A stretch of DNA of 64,000 nt from Phycisphaerales bacterium (GTDB lineage Bacteria; Planctomycetota; Phycisphaerae; Tepidisphaerales; Tepidisphaeraceae), in the NCBI GenBank assembly GCA_025361735.1, contig JANYKD010000506.1:1-64000 (forward strand). Direction: 5' to 3'. Below are positions 28,828-38,641 of this stretch, piece by piece. The notes beneath the pieces were generated by a model. It was not told the DNA's origin and did no database searches. It saw only the letters and a list, made by a program, of their open reading frames with translations. The translations under genes and the position numbers were made by a program. The stretch's first letter is position 1. Each line of letters opens with the position of its first letter.

Positions 28828-29736
28828 TCAATGTCCTCGCAGGGCACATGCCAGCAACCGCCATGAATCCATTGCCAGAGGAGCCTTTCGCCACGCGCCC
28901 CAGGCGTGCTTCCTCGCGGTCCGCGTGTTGCCGGCCGCCAGCGCCCACCACGCCCAGTTCCTCTGGTGCGTCAGCCGCGTGACACAACCTCGCCCGGGCA
29001 CGTGCGGCACATCGTTCACATCGCCGCCCCGCCGCTGCGCGGCAGCCTGCAGGATCGCCGTCATCACGGGCGATTTGTCCGCCTCCCGCTGATGCACGAT
29101 GCTCCCCAGATGCAGCCGGTACCGGAGCAGCACGGCCGGCAGATTCGCCAGTTCCCCCACTTCCGCCAACCGCAGGAACAGGTCATGGTCTTCCCAGGTC
29201 CGATACTCCCGGTAGCCCCCAATGCGCCGCAGGGATTCCGCCCGCATCATGACGCTTGGATGCACCATCGGCCATTGTCCAGCCAGCAACGCCGCATCAA
29301 TTTCCGCATGGGTGTACTTCGTGTCCGACTTGGGCGCGATCGGCTCCCCATCGGCATCGATGAACAGCACCTGCGACCCCACGGCCGAACACGCGGGGTG
29401 GCCGTCCATCCACTCGACCTGCCGGGCAAACCGGTCCGCCACCGCCACGTCATCGGCATCCATTCGCGCCACGTAGCGTCCCTGCACGAGTGCCAGGCCC
29501 TCGTTGAGTGTCTCGATGATTCCCTTGTTTGGCCGGCTGACCAGCCGGATACGCCCGTCCTTCCGCGCCGCCTCTTGCAGAATCTCCGTCGAACCATCCG
29601 TGGAGCCGTCGTCGATCAGGATCAGCTCAAAATCGCCCAGTGTCTGTTGCAGCACACTGTCCAGCGCATCGCCAAGATAGGCACGAGCGTTGTAGACAGG
29701 CATGACCACGGAAACCTGGGGAGGCATCAAACTCAT
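28828..29736 (-). CDS. GT2-family glycosyltransferase
   Basis: VSVVMPVYNARAYLGDALDSVLQQTLGDFELILIDDGSTDGSTEIL, ARMDADDVA. Confidence 0.94.
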   Translation of the reverse strand: MSLMPPQVSVVMPVYNARAYLGDALDSVLQQTLGDFELILIDDGSTDGSTEILQEAARKDGRIRLVSRPNKGIIETLNEGLALVQGRYVARMDADDVAVADRFARQVEWMDGHPACSAVGSQVLFIDADGEPIAPKSDTKYTHAEIDAALLAGQWPMVHPSVMMRAESLRRIGGYREYRTWEDHDLFLRLAEVGELANLPAVLLRYRLHLGSIVHQREADKSPVMTAILQAAAQRRGGDVNDVPHVPGRGCVTRLTHQRNWAWWALAAGNTRTARKHAWGAWRKAPLAMDSWRLLACALRGH

Positions 29737-29748
29737 TTCGCCTGCTGC

Positions 29749-30633
29749 TCACACATGGCTCATGGTCGTATCGAAGATCCGGAACTGATCGGCCGACAAT
29801 GTCTGATTCGATTCGCGTACGATGCACAGTGGCACTTTCCCATAGAACGACGCCCACTGCGAAAACGTGCTCGGCGGGCCGATGATGTAATCGCACTTCG
29901 CCAGCGAATAGAGATCCGCCACCATCTGCCCGTCACCGATGCTCCAATGCAACCCTTGAAACTCCGCGGCATCCTGCTTGGCGTTTGAACAAACCAGGAA
30001 GCCAACTTTCTTCCCCGCAAAGAGCATACTGGCCTTGCGCATCAGTCGTGCGTACGCCGAGGTCTCGTAGAAATATTTTCCGTCAAGGTGCTGCTTGTAG
30101 TCACCCTGCCGGATATGCATTCCGACGAGTACATCGCACCCATCCCGGGCTCTGCTGGTCGCTGCGGCGGCCCGCGCTTCAAGCTCCGGGAGCGGTGCGA
30201 AAAAGCCTCGAATCGCCTCCGAATGCTTCTCAAACCAGGTTGGAGCTTTGAATTGCCAGCCATCGAGAATGAGAATCCATGTTCTGCTGATGTACCCGCG
30301 GGTCTGTTCGGAATCCAGGCGACATTCATCGTGCCAGCCCACAGGAATTGTCCGTGCGACGCGGGTACTCAGGTGATAACGCGGGATCAGGTCCGACACA
30401 TACGCCCCGGGCGTCCGAAACAACCCGGCCGCCCACGTGCTCAGCACGGGCAGCGGATTCCGGGCCGGGAAACGGCACAGCGGATCATCCTTCAAGTGGA
30501 TGAAGTTCATGGAGTAGTCTTTGAATGCCGGATTCAGCACGCTCGTTCCGCACTCCAGCGCAGCCGCCATGGCATGCGCCATGGTGAATATCTGGTTGCA
30601 CATCAAGCCCCATTTACGGGCGATGACAATCAT
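29749..30633 (-). CDS. Alpha-1,2-fucosyltransferase-like (GT11-type) protein
   Basis: N-terminal GLMCNQIFTMAHAMAAA, VGMHIRQGDYKQHLDGKYFY (HxRxGDY) and CDYIIGPPSTFSQWASFYG. Confidence 0.7.
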   Translation of the reverse strand: MIVIARKWGLMCNQIFTMAHAMAAALECGTSVLNPAFKDYSMNFIHLKDDPLCRFPARNPLPVLSTWAAGLFRTPGAYVSDLIPRYHLSTRVARTIPVGWHDECRLDSEQTRGYISRTWILILDGWQFKAPTWFEKHSEAIRGFFAPLPELEARAAAATSRARDGCDVLVGMHIRQGDYKQHLDGKYFYETSAYARLMRKASMLFAGKKVGFLVCSNAKQDAAEFQGLHWSIGDGQMVADLYSLAKCDYIIGPPSTFSQWASFYGKVPLCIVRESNQTLSADQFRIFDTTMSHV

Positions 30634-30667
30634 CGTTCAACGCGCCTTTCTTGCACCGGTCCTGCGC

Positions 30668-31678
30668 CTACGCCGCCTGCGGACACGCCATCTGGTTGGC
30701 GATCCAGTCGTATGTCCGTCGTAACCCGGTCTTCAGATCCACCTTGCACGACCACCCCAGGATCGCGCGGGCGCGATCGCAGACCGCCACCCGGCCACGA
30801 TCGCCTTGCGGTTTCCCCTCGTCAAACACGGGAGCGATGTTCTTCCCGCTCAGTTGTACGATCAACTCGGCCGCCTCGCGCAGCGAAGTCGCCTTTTCCG
30901 AGCCAACCTGGATGACGCCATGGTTCATGCCTTTTGACGGCATCAGGCGCAACGCGTCAATTACATCGTCCACAAAGATGAAGTCGCGATACTGATTGCC
31001 GCTTCCCCACACGGTGAACGGCTCGGCCGGATGCAGAATCGCCTTGCGAATAAGCGCCGGCAGTGCCTGGGAGTGTGCGGGATCGAACGACACGCCGGGT
31101 CCGTAGACATTGTGCAATCGAAGCAATCCGACGTTTATCTTCCCGCTGCGCTGGGCCAGTTCAGCTTCATACTCACCCATCAGCTTGCTCCACCCATAAC
31201 CTGATTCCGGCTCCGCGGGATAGGTCTGTTCCTCGCGGAGTTTGGCTATTCCATCAATCATCTGCAGATGCTTTGGGAAGCTGCAGGCGGTGCCGACATA
31301 GACGTAGTTCGGAATCTCGTTGGCCATGCACGCTGCCAGTACATTGGTGTTGATCAGCAGGTTCTGCCGGAAGATAAAGCGCTCTTCCCTGAAGGCGAAA
31401 TGCACGCCGCCGACGATGTCGGCCAGATGATAGACCAGGTCGGCGCCGCCAATCACCTGCTTGCAGGCGTCGAAGTCCGTCAGGTCCACCTTGTGGAAAT
31501 CCCGATCGACATCGATCACGAAAGACCCATCGGGCCGCCGCAGGTTGTCAAGCGTGCCGCGCCACAGATTGTCAACCACCGTCACCCGCGCACCGTCCGC
31601 AACCAGCCGCTTGACCAGATTGCTGCCGATAAAGCCAGCGCCGCCGGTCACGATAGTTCGTAGGGTGTTGGAGCTCAT
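30668..31678 (-). CDS. NAD-dependent epimerase/dehydratase
   Basis: VTGGAGFIGSNLVKRL, YHLADIVGG, YGWSKLMGE, RLHNVYGPG. Confidence 0.92.
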   Translation of the reverse strand: MSSNTLRTIVTGGAGFIGSNLVKRLVADGARVTVVDNLWRGTLDNLRRPDGSFVIDVDRDFHKVDLTDFDACKQVIGGADLVYHLADIVGGVHFAFREERFIFRQNLLINTNVLAACMANEIPNYVYVGTACSFPKHLQMIDGIAKLREEQTYPAEPESGYGWSKLMGEYEAELAQRSGKINVGLLRLHNVYGPGVSFDPAHSQALPALIRKAILHPAEPFTVWGSGNQYRDFIFVDDVIDALRLMPSKGMNHGVIQVGSEKATSLREAAELIVQLSGKNIAPVFDEGKPQGDRGRVAVCDRARAILGWSCKVDLKTGLRRTYDWIANQMACPQAA

Positions 31679-31841
31679 TTGCTTATCTCTTCCTCAACCG
31701 GATTGGTTTGTGGGCCCCGCATCATCTTTCAAGGCCGTTGGTTGGATATCGATGGTGCAGGACCTCGAATATCCGCGTCAGACGCGCGCATTTGCGACTT
31801 GGACTGCATGGCACCGCATTGCATCACTCGTGACGACCAGG

Positions 31842-33107
31842 TCATCCAGAGCGCGCAGATCCACCAGAATCAAGAAGGTAGTTCCAGAACACCTCGCCGG
31901 CGCGGATTGGAGAGTGGCGGTCTCTCACCGCTTCGCACCCGCGACGCGCCGTCTCCGCGGCCTCCGCTCTTCCATCCGCCACCCCGACGAGTATCTCTCC
32001 AACCTCCTCCGGCACCTCGTATTTCAGGAATCCTCGCTCCCCTGCATCGATGTTCTCAAACGCAATATCCGAGCCGATCGCCAGCAGGCCCGTTGCCATC
32101 GCATGCAGCACTTTCCCCTTCGTCCCCGCGCCTACGGCATAAGGGCATAGCATAACATCGTGTTGTGCCAGCTCTGCTGCAAAGCTCTCAACCCATTGTC
32201 GGTGATCCACGCTGTACCCCGAAGCAGTCAGGCCGGCAGCCATCCCTTCCCAGTTCTTTCCGACAAAGCTGAGCGCCACCCGTTCCCGAAGGCTGGACGC
32301 CATGCGCTTCAGATTCTCCACGATCTGCAGCGCATGATCCCCCATGTATACCGTGTTCGCATTGCCATTCACGAGGATCTTGATCTTGCCTTCCAGGCTC
32401 GACAGTTCCCTCAGATGAGGCGCAATATCGTAGTGTGGATGAACCGTATACGTCGCCCGCTCGCATTGCGCCATTGCGTTGTATCGACGAGCATCATCCA
32501 GACCTACCACATGAATGCGTGCCTTGCTCGATACCAGGAACTCCTCCAGTACGGTTGCGCTCCTCAGCGACGCCACTTCTCCGTCCAGTTCCGCGACGGA
32601 CCGCCAGCGCCCCAGCCGGATGGCCCGCTCCTGGTGCAGTACCGCAGAATCGGGACCTGTCACCACAACTCTCTCCGCCTCCAATTTCGGCACCCATTTG
32701 CTCAACCAATGCGGATACAGCCACACCATGTCCGGCGCCGTCTCATGGATCGCGTTCAGGAAACGCTCCCGCGGAGGGAACCAGTCCATTTGCGTCGGGA
32801 AACCCTCTTTGCTTGCCTTTCCCCACGATCCCAGCCAGGATTCCCAACGGGTCCAATATGGCGGCAGCTCCGTCGCCGATGCCAGCCGCAACCTCGCCCG
32901 GTCACGAGCCCACATTTCCTGTTGTGTCTCTGACCCTCTGAAATAGAACAAGTGGATGTCCAACTCGTCCGGCGCCTGCCGCAGAAGATAATAGGGCAGT
33001 GATGTCGGCCAGCCGACATTATCGCTTGTCGGCGGCCAGGCAAGAACCACCGCGATCGAGGTTCTTCTATGAGGCGTTGGCAGGAGAGTGTCGGCAACGG
33101 AGAACAA
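31842..33107 (-). CDS. Glycosyltransferase (GT4/GT1-like)
   Basis: LCPYAVGAGTKGKVLHAMATGLLAIGSDIAFENI C-terminal donor-site-like region. Confidence 0.72.
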   Translation of the reverse strand: MFSVADTLLPTPHRRTSIAVVLAWPPTSDNVGWPTSLPYYLLRQAPDELDIHLFYFRGSETQQEMWARDRARLRLASATELPPYWTRWESWLGSWGKASKEGFPTQMDWFPPRERFLNAIHETAPDMVWLYPHWLSKWVPKLEAERVVVTGPDSAVLHQERAIRLGRWRSVAELDGEVASLRSATVLEEFLVSSKARIHVVGLDDARRYNAMAQCERATYTVHPHYDIAPHLRELSSLEGKIKILVNGNANTVYMGDHALQIVENLKRMASSLRERVALSFVGKNWEGMAAGLTASGYSVDHRQWVESFAAELAQHDVMLCPYAVGAGTKGKVLHAMATGLLAIGSDIAFENIDAGERGFLKYEVPEEVGEILVGVADGRAEAAETARRGCEAVRDRHSPIRAGEVFWNYLLDSGGSARSG

Positions 33108-33119
33108 GCGTATCCGCCT

Positions 33120-34292
33120 TCAAGGTGAAACCGGCGTCATATTCGTGACCGCTGGAACAACCGGCGTTGATTCGGCCGCCGTCGCCAATCCATCGGTCCG
33201 CGAAGGATAGAATCGGTCGCGCAACCGCAGAACAGGAATCTCCACCAATTTGGCCATCGCAATCCCCACGACAATGCTGAGAATCGCAAATAGCCCCACC
33301 GCCATCATGGAGTAGGAGTCGAGCCCGAACTTCCGGACAAACACGCCTTGCACAAGCCAGGATAGCACCGGCACATGCCACAGATAGATCGAGTACGAAT
33401 GCGCGCCCATGAATGCGAAGGCTCGTGTAATCAGGTTTACGGGCAACTCCCGAAACACCAGCGACAGCAAAATAAATCCGCTCCCAATGAAGAAACACGT
33501 TGGTCCCAGCGTATACGTAAACGGTGAACTCTGGCGTTCCAGAAGGAACGCAGGCACTAACAGCGACACACCCAATGTCCGCAGGATCAACTCCCGCCCG
33601 CGAATCAGTTGTTCGAGCGCCCGCCGCCGAAAGTGAAACACGTACGCGATGAGCACGCCGAAGAAGAGCGAGTCCACTCGAAGGTGCGTCCGTGCCAGAT
33701 GCGACTCAAAACCGTATGCGCTGGTAGCCGCCGTATAATAGCGCAGGCCCAATGCCACCGCAGCGACCGCGATAAACACGCCCGGTAGCGCCCGGAACGG
33801 ATCGGCCAAGCCTCGCCCCCGCACGGCAAGCGCGGCCATCACCAGCGAAATGCCAATGTAGAAGTGCTCTTCGACCGCCAACGACCACGTATGGTTGCAC
33901 ATGTGCGGACCATAGTTCTGCACAAACAGCGTCTCGCAGAGGAGTGCCTTCTTCCAGATATGCTGGTGCGTACCAAGTAATACGATCACGATTATTGCCA
34001 GAAAGACATAGAAGCCTGGATATATCTTCAGTCCACGGCGTACGAGAAACCGTCCGACATGAATCTCGCGGTGCTTCTGATATTCGCGGAACAACAACCC
34101 CGATACGAGAAATCCGCTCAGCACAAAGAACAGGTCCACGCCCACCCATCCGCCGCGGATCAATGCCTCCGACACGGCCCGTAGGACCGCTGGATAGGAA
34201 GGACCCAGCGGCGGCATGTGATTGCCAAACACCAGAAGCACAGCTACCGCCCGGAGTACATCGAGCGTCAATGATCGTTGCTTCGCCACCAT
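33120..34292 (-). CDS. Acyltransferase-3 (OafA/YrhL-like) membrane protein
   Basis: TLDVLRAVAVLLVFGNH, GVDLFFVLSGFLVSGLLFREY, TWSLAVEEHFYI. Confidence 0.92.
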   Translation of the reverse strand: MVAKQRSLTLDVLRAVAVLLVFGNHMPPLGPSYPAVLRAVSEALIRGGWVGVDLFFVLSGFLVSGLLFREYQKHREIHVGRFLVRRGLKIYPGFYVFLAIIVIVLLGTHQHIWKKALLCETLFVQNYGPHMCNHTWSLAVEEHFYIGISLVMAALAVRGRGLADPFRALPGVFIAVAAVALGLRYYTAATSAYGFESHLARTHLRVDSLFFGVLIAYVFHFRRRALEQLIRGRELILRTLGVSLLVPAFLLERQSSPFTYTLGPTCFFIGSGFILLSLVFRELPVNLITRAFAFMGAHSYSIYLWHVPVLSWLVQGVFVRKFGLDSYSMMAVGLFAILSIVVGIAMAKLVEIPVLRLRDRFYPSRTDGLATAAESTPVVPAVTNMTPVSP

Positions 34293-34306
34293 ACGAATAT
34301 CACACT

Positions 34307-35356
34307 TCAGTCCGCTCTTGCGGCCGGAACTGCCTCTAGCCGCCGGAACGGATACCTAGAGAACAGCCCCCACGCACCGGCCGCGCGGTACATCGCCGCC
34401 TGGGCCCACAGCGGATAGTTTGCGGAATCCGCGTGTCCGCTGCGCCGCACCCACCCCACGACCTTCATCTTCGTCGCCATCAACCACCACCGAATCGCTT
34501 GCGCCAGGTACACCCAGCGGTTCCGCCGCGGTTCCATACCGCGAAGATAATTCAACCATGCCTCACCTTGGAAGTTCCCGATATGCAGCCGCTTGAGGTA
34601 GTTCTCCGTGAGCCGAAACGGAGGAAGCACATGTCCCATCCGTAGCGTTGGCGTATACCATGCCTCACCGCCCAGTCGCATGATCAGCAGGCCGATCTCA
34701 TAGTCCTCTCCAGACACGAGCTTCGTCCCCTTGCGCCCGCTCAAGTGACACCCAAACTGACGAAACACCCGCCTCACCAATTCCGTCCTCAACGTCAACC
34801 CCGCTCCGCACGGAGGATCGTTCTTCGGCGGCACCAGTTGAAAGGCTTCCGGACCCAGGTTCCACACCGCCAGGGCACCCGCATAGCGTTCGTCGAAATC
34901 CGCCGGCCGCGACGCTGGTTCCTCAAAGATTGCGTCAATCCGCCCGCCGATCACGCCCGCCTTGGGATGCCCCCGCATGAAATCCACGCACTGCTCCACC
35001 CAGTCCATCTCAATGATGTTATCGTCGTCAACGAATGAAAGGATCTCGCCTCGTGCTTCTTCCACGGCCCGGTGTCTCGCATTGGCCAGCCCGCGGCGCT
35101 GCTCCAGCACCACCCGCACACCCAGTTTCAGGCGCGATGACAGCTCTCTGGCCACATCTCCGGTCCCATCGCTGCTGGCATTATCCACAACGATGATCTC
35201 CCACGAGATGCCCGCCCGGACGCGTTGACGCGCGAACGCCTCCAGCACCGCCGGCAGGCGCCTCGCCGCGTTGTACGCGCACACCGCCAGCGTCAGGTCC
35301 GGCACGTCCTGCCTCGGAGCTACCTCATCCCTAATCAAAGTATCGCTCATTGTCAT
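34307..35356 (-). CDS. GT2-family glycosyltransferase
   Basis: DLTLAVCAYNAARRLPAVLEAFARQ, IIVVDNASSDGTGDVA, GLANARHRAVEEARGEILSFVDDDN; paralogous to 27679..28809. Confidence 0.93.
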   Translation of the reverse strand: MTMSDTLIRDEVAPRQDVPDLTLAVCAYNAARRLPAVLEAFARQRVRAGISWEIIVVDNASSDGTGDVARELSSRLKLGVRVVLEQRRGLANARHRAVEEARGEILSFVDDDNIIEMDWVEQCVDFMRGHPKAGVIGGRIDAIFEEPASRPADFDERYAGALAVWNLGPEAFQLVPPKNDPPCGAGLTLRTELVRRVFRQFGCHLSGRKGTKLVSGEDYEIGLLIMRLGGEAWYTPTLRMGHVLPPFRLTENYLKRLHIGNFQGEAWLNYLRGMEPRRNRWVYLAQAIRWWLMATKMKVVGWVRRSGHADSANYPLWAQAAMYRAAGAWGLFSRYPFRRLEAVPAARAD

Positions 35357-36600
35357 GGCTCAGAGTCTCTCAGTGGCTGATCCCCATTTCGCGATTCCGA
35401 TCGATTTTCTTCGCAGCAAGGCTTAGCTGCTATTTCGTAGCTGAAATGCCGTTTGAGTTGTAAGAAGTGCTTCTCGTACAAATGCCAACTCACATAGGCA
35501 ATCCCTGCGGTAAACACGATGCAGGCCAGGTTGTACAAAATAACACTGAGCGTCCATCGACCAGTCCATGTCACGATGCGGTGAGCGGCCAGCGGAGTTC
35601 CCCCGACTATAGAGCCAGCCACGAAATGGAATGCGTACATTCCATAGCTATATCGACCGAAAAATGACATCAGTCTGTTTGCGCAGACCCTATTCAGGAT
35701 ACTCCGTGAGTGTGATCGCAGAATCAGCACGAGCAGCGAACCAAAGAACAAGGCCACGAATGTAAAGCCCAGTGAAGCCGTCGCAGATGCGTGCGGATCC
35801 AGCCGGCACCACCAATACATCGTCAGCAATACCATCGCGCTTAAAGTAAGTATCGGCAGCACCATCCGCGACAGCAGGCGTTGCCCTGAACTGTTGCGCG
35901 CCAGCAAGGCAATGCATGCCCCGATCGCTAGCGCGTCTATTCGACACGGTGTGAAAGCGTAGGTCAGCAGCGGTCGGTCCAGTAGAGCGATACGGCAGCA
36001 CACGGCCATTACCGTTAGGCCAGCAGCAACCAAGATAAGCGTCTTACGTTCGAATAGAAACACGATCATGGGCCAGATCAGGTAGAAATGTTCCTCGACC
36101 GCCAGCGACCAAAAATGCCCAAACTCGAACCCGATAGCGTTAGGCACGATCAGTTTTCCATATCCCAACACAGGGTAGATATTACTCGCATAGAACCAAA
36201 GCCAAACCTGACCGCTAGACTCGCCCATGTAATGCCGCGCGAACACCGGCGCCAGGATGAAACAAGACACCAGTATGCCGTAATACAAAGGAAATATCCG
36301 TAGAACTCTCCGCATATAGAAGTTACGGAAGTAATGGTGCGAACCCTTGGCGTCATATAATATACCGGTAATAAGGAAGCCTGACAGCACAAAGAAGAGA
36401 TCGACCCCGCACCAACCGACCTTGGCAAGGCTGAACAAAACACGCCCGAACATCCCCGGGTACTGCGACGTTCCGTACCCACTGGCCAGGTGAAACACCA
36501 TTACAAACAAGATCGCCATTCCACGGAGGCCATCCAAGGCCGGAATGTGCCCCTTGAATTTCACGCGAGGCATAACCTCCAGTAAGATAAGGGATGGCAT
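35353..36600 (-). CDS. Acyltransferase-3 (OafA/YrhL-like) membrane protein
   Basis: GHIPALDGLRGMAILFVMVFH, GVDLFFVLSGFLITGILYDAKG, FWSLAVEEHFYLIWP; internal start after AAGGA chosen. Confidence 0.9.
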   Translation of the reverse strand: MPSLILLEVMPRVKFKGHIPALDGLRGMAILFVMVFHLASGYGTSQYPGMFGRVLFSLAKVGWCGVDLFFVLSGFLITGILYDAKGSHHYFRNFYMRRVLRIFPLYYGILVSCFILAPVFARHYMGESSGQVWLWFYASNIYPVLGYGKLIVPNAIGFEFGHFWSLAVEEHFYLIWPMIVFLFERKTLILVAAGLTVMAVCCRIALLDRPLLTYAFTPCRIDALAIGACIALLARNSSGQRLLSRMVLPILTLSAMVLLTMYWWCRLDPHASATASLGFTFVALFFGSLLVLILRSHSRSILNRVCANRLMSFFGRYSYGMYAFHFVAGSIVGGTPLAAHRIVTWTGRWTLSVILYNLACIVFTAGIAYVSWHLYEKHFLQLKRHFSYEIAAKPCCEENRSESRNGDQPLRDSEP

Positions 36601-36749
36601 CTGGTCCTTGGGAAAGGTCGGCACCCGATCATTGCCTAGCCCACAGGCGGAAAGATCGGGGTAATTCGCCAGACCTATTGCAACAGGTTCTGATTTTGTC
36701 TGGCAGGCCACACCACATGCACCGTCTACCATCCCTGCTGGATCCTTGG

Positions 36750-36904
36750 CACGAGATCCCCGCCCGGACGCGTTAGCGCGCGAACGCCTCCAGCACCGCC
36801 GGCAGGCGCCTCGCCGCGTTGTACGCGCACACCGCCAGCGTCAGGTCCAGGGTTCCTTTCGCAAACTCAGCCGTACGCGTCTCGATAGCGTGCATGAATG
36901 TCAT
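36750..36904 (-). pseudogene. 5' remnant of a GT2 gene (43 codons then in-frame TAA)
   Basis: Minus-strand reading MTFMHAIETRTAEFAKGTLDLTLAVCAYNAARRLPAVLEAFAR*; 36750..36848 is 96/99 identical to 35202..35300 inside the intact GT2 gene, then homology ends. Confidence 0.85.
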
Positions 36905-36917
36905 GGCTCTGAATCTC

Positions 36918-37598
36918 TCACTCGCCGATCCCCATCATCGTCCGTAGTTTCCGCTTCAAACGACCCTTCATACTCAGGTCCATCATGTTCCAGGGCTGGT
37001 CGCTCCACCCCATACCGCGAGCCACCGGTTTCTCCGTCAGTTTGCGGAACACCGACGTTCGCCCAAACTCAGTGACCAGGGCCCAGCGCCCTTTCTCCTG
37101 CAACAGGAAGTCCCGCAACACATACCCAGTTGGGATTTGCGTATCGTCCACCACCAGGTAACCGTTCGCGTTGATCCGGTCAGCCGTGTAGTACCAGTCG
37201 ATGAATGGGATCGGGAACTCGTGAGCCCCGTCGATCAGCACCATGTCCAGCGGCTCGGTTCCCAGTCGATAGATCACATCCTGCGAGGGCGTGGCCTCAA
37301 ACGCCACTTGCCCCAGGTCCATACCGTGACCGGCGCACCATTGACGAATCAGCGTGTGTTCCCCCGCAAACGGCGAGAGCACCGTGTGGCGGGCACCGCC
37401 CGCCGACGCAAATGCAACCGTCGAGTAGCCGCACCCCGTCTCCAGCGTGCAACCACCCTGCGGCACATTGGTTTGAATCCAGTAGAGCACGTCCGCCGCC
37501 AACCCCCAACTCTGTGTGCCAGCCGCTGTTTCGCCGTGGAACGATGGGCGCTCCGCCAGAAGGGCATTTACTGGATTGATTCTATTCGCGTCTATCAT
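36918..37598 (-). CDS. Class I SAM-dependent methyltransferase-like protein
   Basis: GGCTLETGCGYSTVAFASAG, DMVLIDGAHEFPIPFIDWYYTADRINANGYLVVDD. Confidence 0.8.
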   Translation of the reverse strand: MIDANRINPVNALLAERPSFHGETAAGTQSWGLAADVLYWIQTNVPQGGCTLETGCGYSTVAFASAGGARHTVLSPFAGEHTLIRQWCAGHGMDLGQVAFEATPSQDVIYRLGTEPLDMVLIDGAHEFPIPFIDWYYTADRINANGYLVVDDTQIPTGYVLRDFLLQEKGRWALVTEFGRTSVFRKLTEKPVARGMGWSDQPWNMMDLSMKGRLKRKLRTMMGIGE

Positions 37599-37628
37599 AG
37601 CAACGTTCCTCTCATACGGGGCCCTATC

Positions 37629-38615
37629 TCATCCGGCCATCGCCGGCTCCTTCACGTCGAAGAATGCTCTTTCGATCACCGTTGCCATCTGGCTGCGCAG
37701 AAAGGCCTGATGCTGGCCCCACCATTCCCGAATGCGAGCTGAGACCCGGTCGATATCGATTCGCTGCAGCAGCGTCTCAAGCGTCTCCCAATGCATCAGC
37801 CGCGGTACGGGAAACTCCCCGAACGCGGCCTCCCAGTAACTCTGCCGCTTCAGCGGGTTCCGAAAGTGGTATTGCCAGTAGCTCCGACGCCAAAGACCAA
37901 TCCTCATGAAATTCCGTGGATCCAGGAACTCTTTGCACATCGCCAGACCACCCTCGTCTTCCACGATCGGAATCGCCCCAGCATCCAGCGCCTCGTACAA
38001 CCGGAAACACTCCACCGAACAATTTCCCCGTGGGCACAGCACGAAGACCGTGTCGGACAACAATGCCGCATAATCCTTCCGGGAAAGCCCGCGTGGATCG
38101 TCCCAATCGTGCGTGAGGTGCGCGTATCCCCCCTTGATCCGCTCTGCCGATTTCAGCATCGCCTGCCGCGAGGTCTTGATCTGCCCCGCAAAGGACCATG
38201 TGTACTTGCGCTGGTTGATCGGCTTGCTCACCAGATTCTCTTTCAGGCCGACCGGACTCCCCAACGGATAATAGAACCCGTGCCCCGGCTTTTGCCCCGA
38301 TTGTCGATAGTGGTTGCGAAACACGAAATCCACATGCTCGTAGTACCCAATTGGCTCGTCAAAACACTCGTCGGTCACATGAGCAAGCCCCACGCGTAGT
38401 CCCCGCTCCCGGAACGATCGTAGGTGTGCCCCGATCCGCGCCTCGCTGTCCGGACCGCCCGGCGCTGGAACCACAATCGCCCGATCCAGCCGGACCGATC
38501 GGTCCGGATCCAGAATGCACTCCACGTCAAACCCCTTTAGCAGTGCGAGCAGCCATTCCATGTGCCATTTCTCAAAGCCGAGGTTCTGGTAGATCAAGTG
38601 AATCTTCTGGGCCAT
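37629..38615 (-). CDS. Exostosin-like (GT47-type) glycosyltransferase
   Basis: KYTWSFAGQIKTSRQAML, VFVLCPRGNCSVECFRLYEALDAGAIPIVEDEGG. Confidence 0.72.
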   Translation of the reverse strand: MAQKIHLIYQNLGFEKWHMEWLLALLKGFDVECILDPDRSVRLDRAIVVPAPGGPDSEARIGAHLRSFRERGLRVGLAHVTDECFDEPIGYYEHVDFVFRNHYRQSGQKPGHGFYYPLGSPVGLKENLVSKPINQRKYTWSFAGQIKTSRQAMLKSAERIKGGYAHLTHDWDDPRGLSRKDYAALLSDTVFVLCPRGNCSVECFRLYEALDAGAIPIVEDEGGLAMCKEFLDPRNFMRIGLWRRSYWQYHFRNPLKRQSYWEAAFGEFPVPRLMHWETLETLLQRIDIDRVSARIREWWGQHQAFLRSQMATVIERAFFDVKEPAMAG

Positions 38616-38641
38616 AGGTCTTCAGTCACTCCATCCCACCC

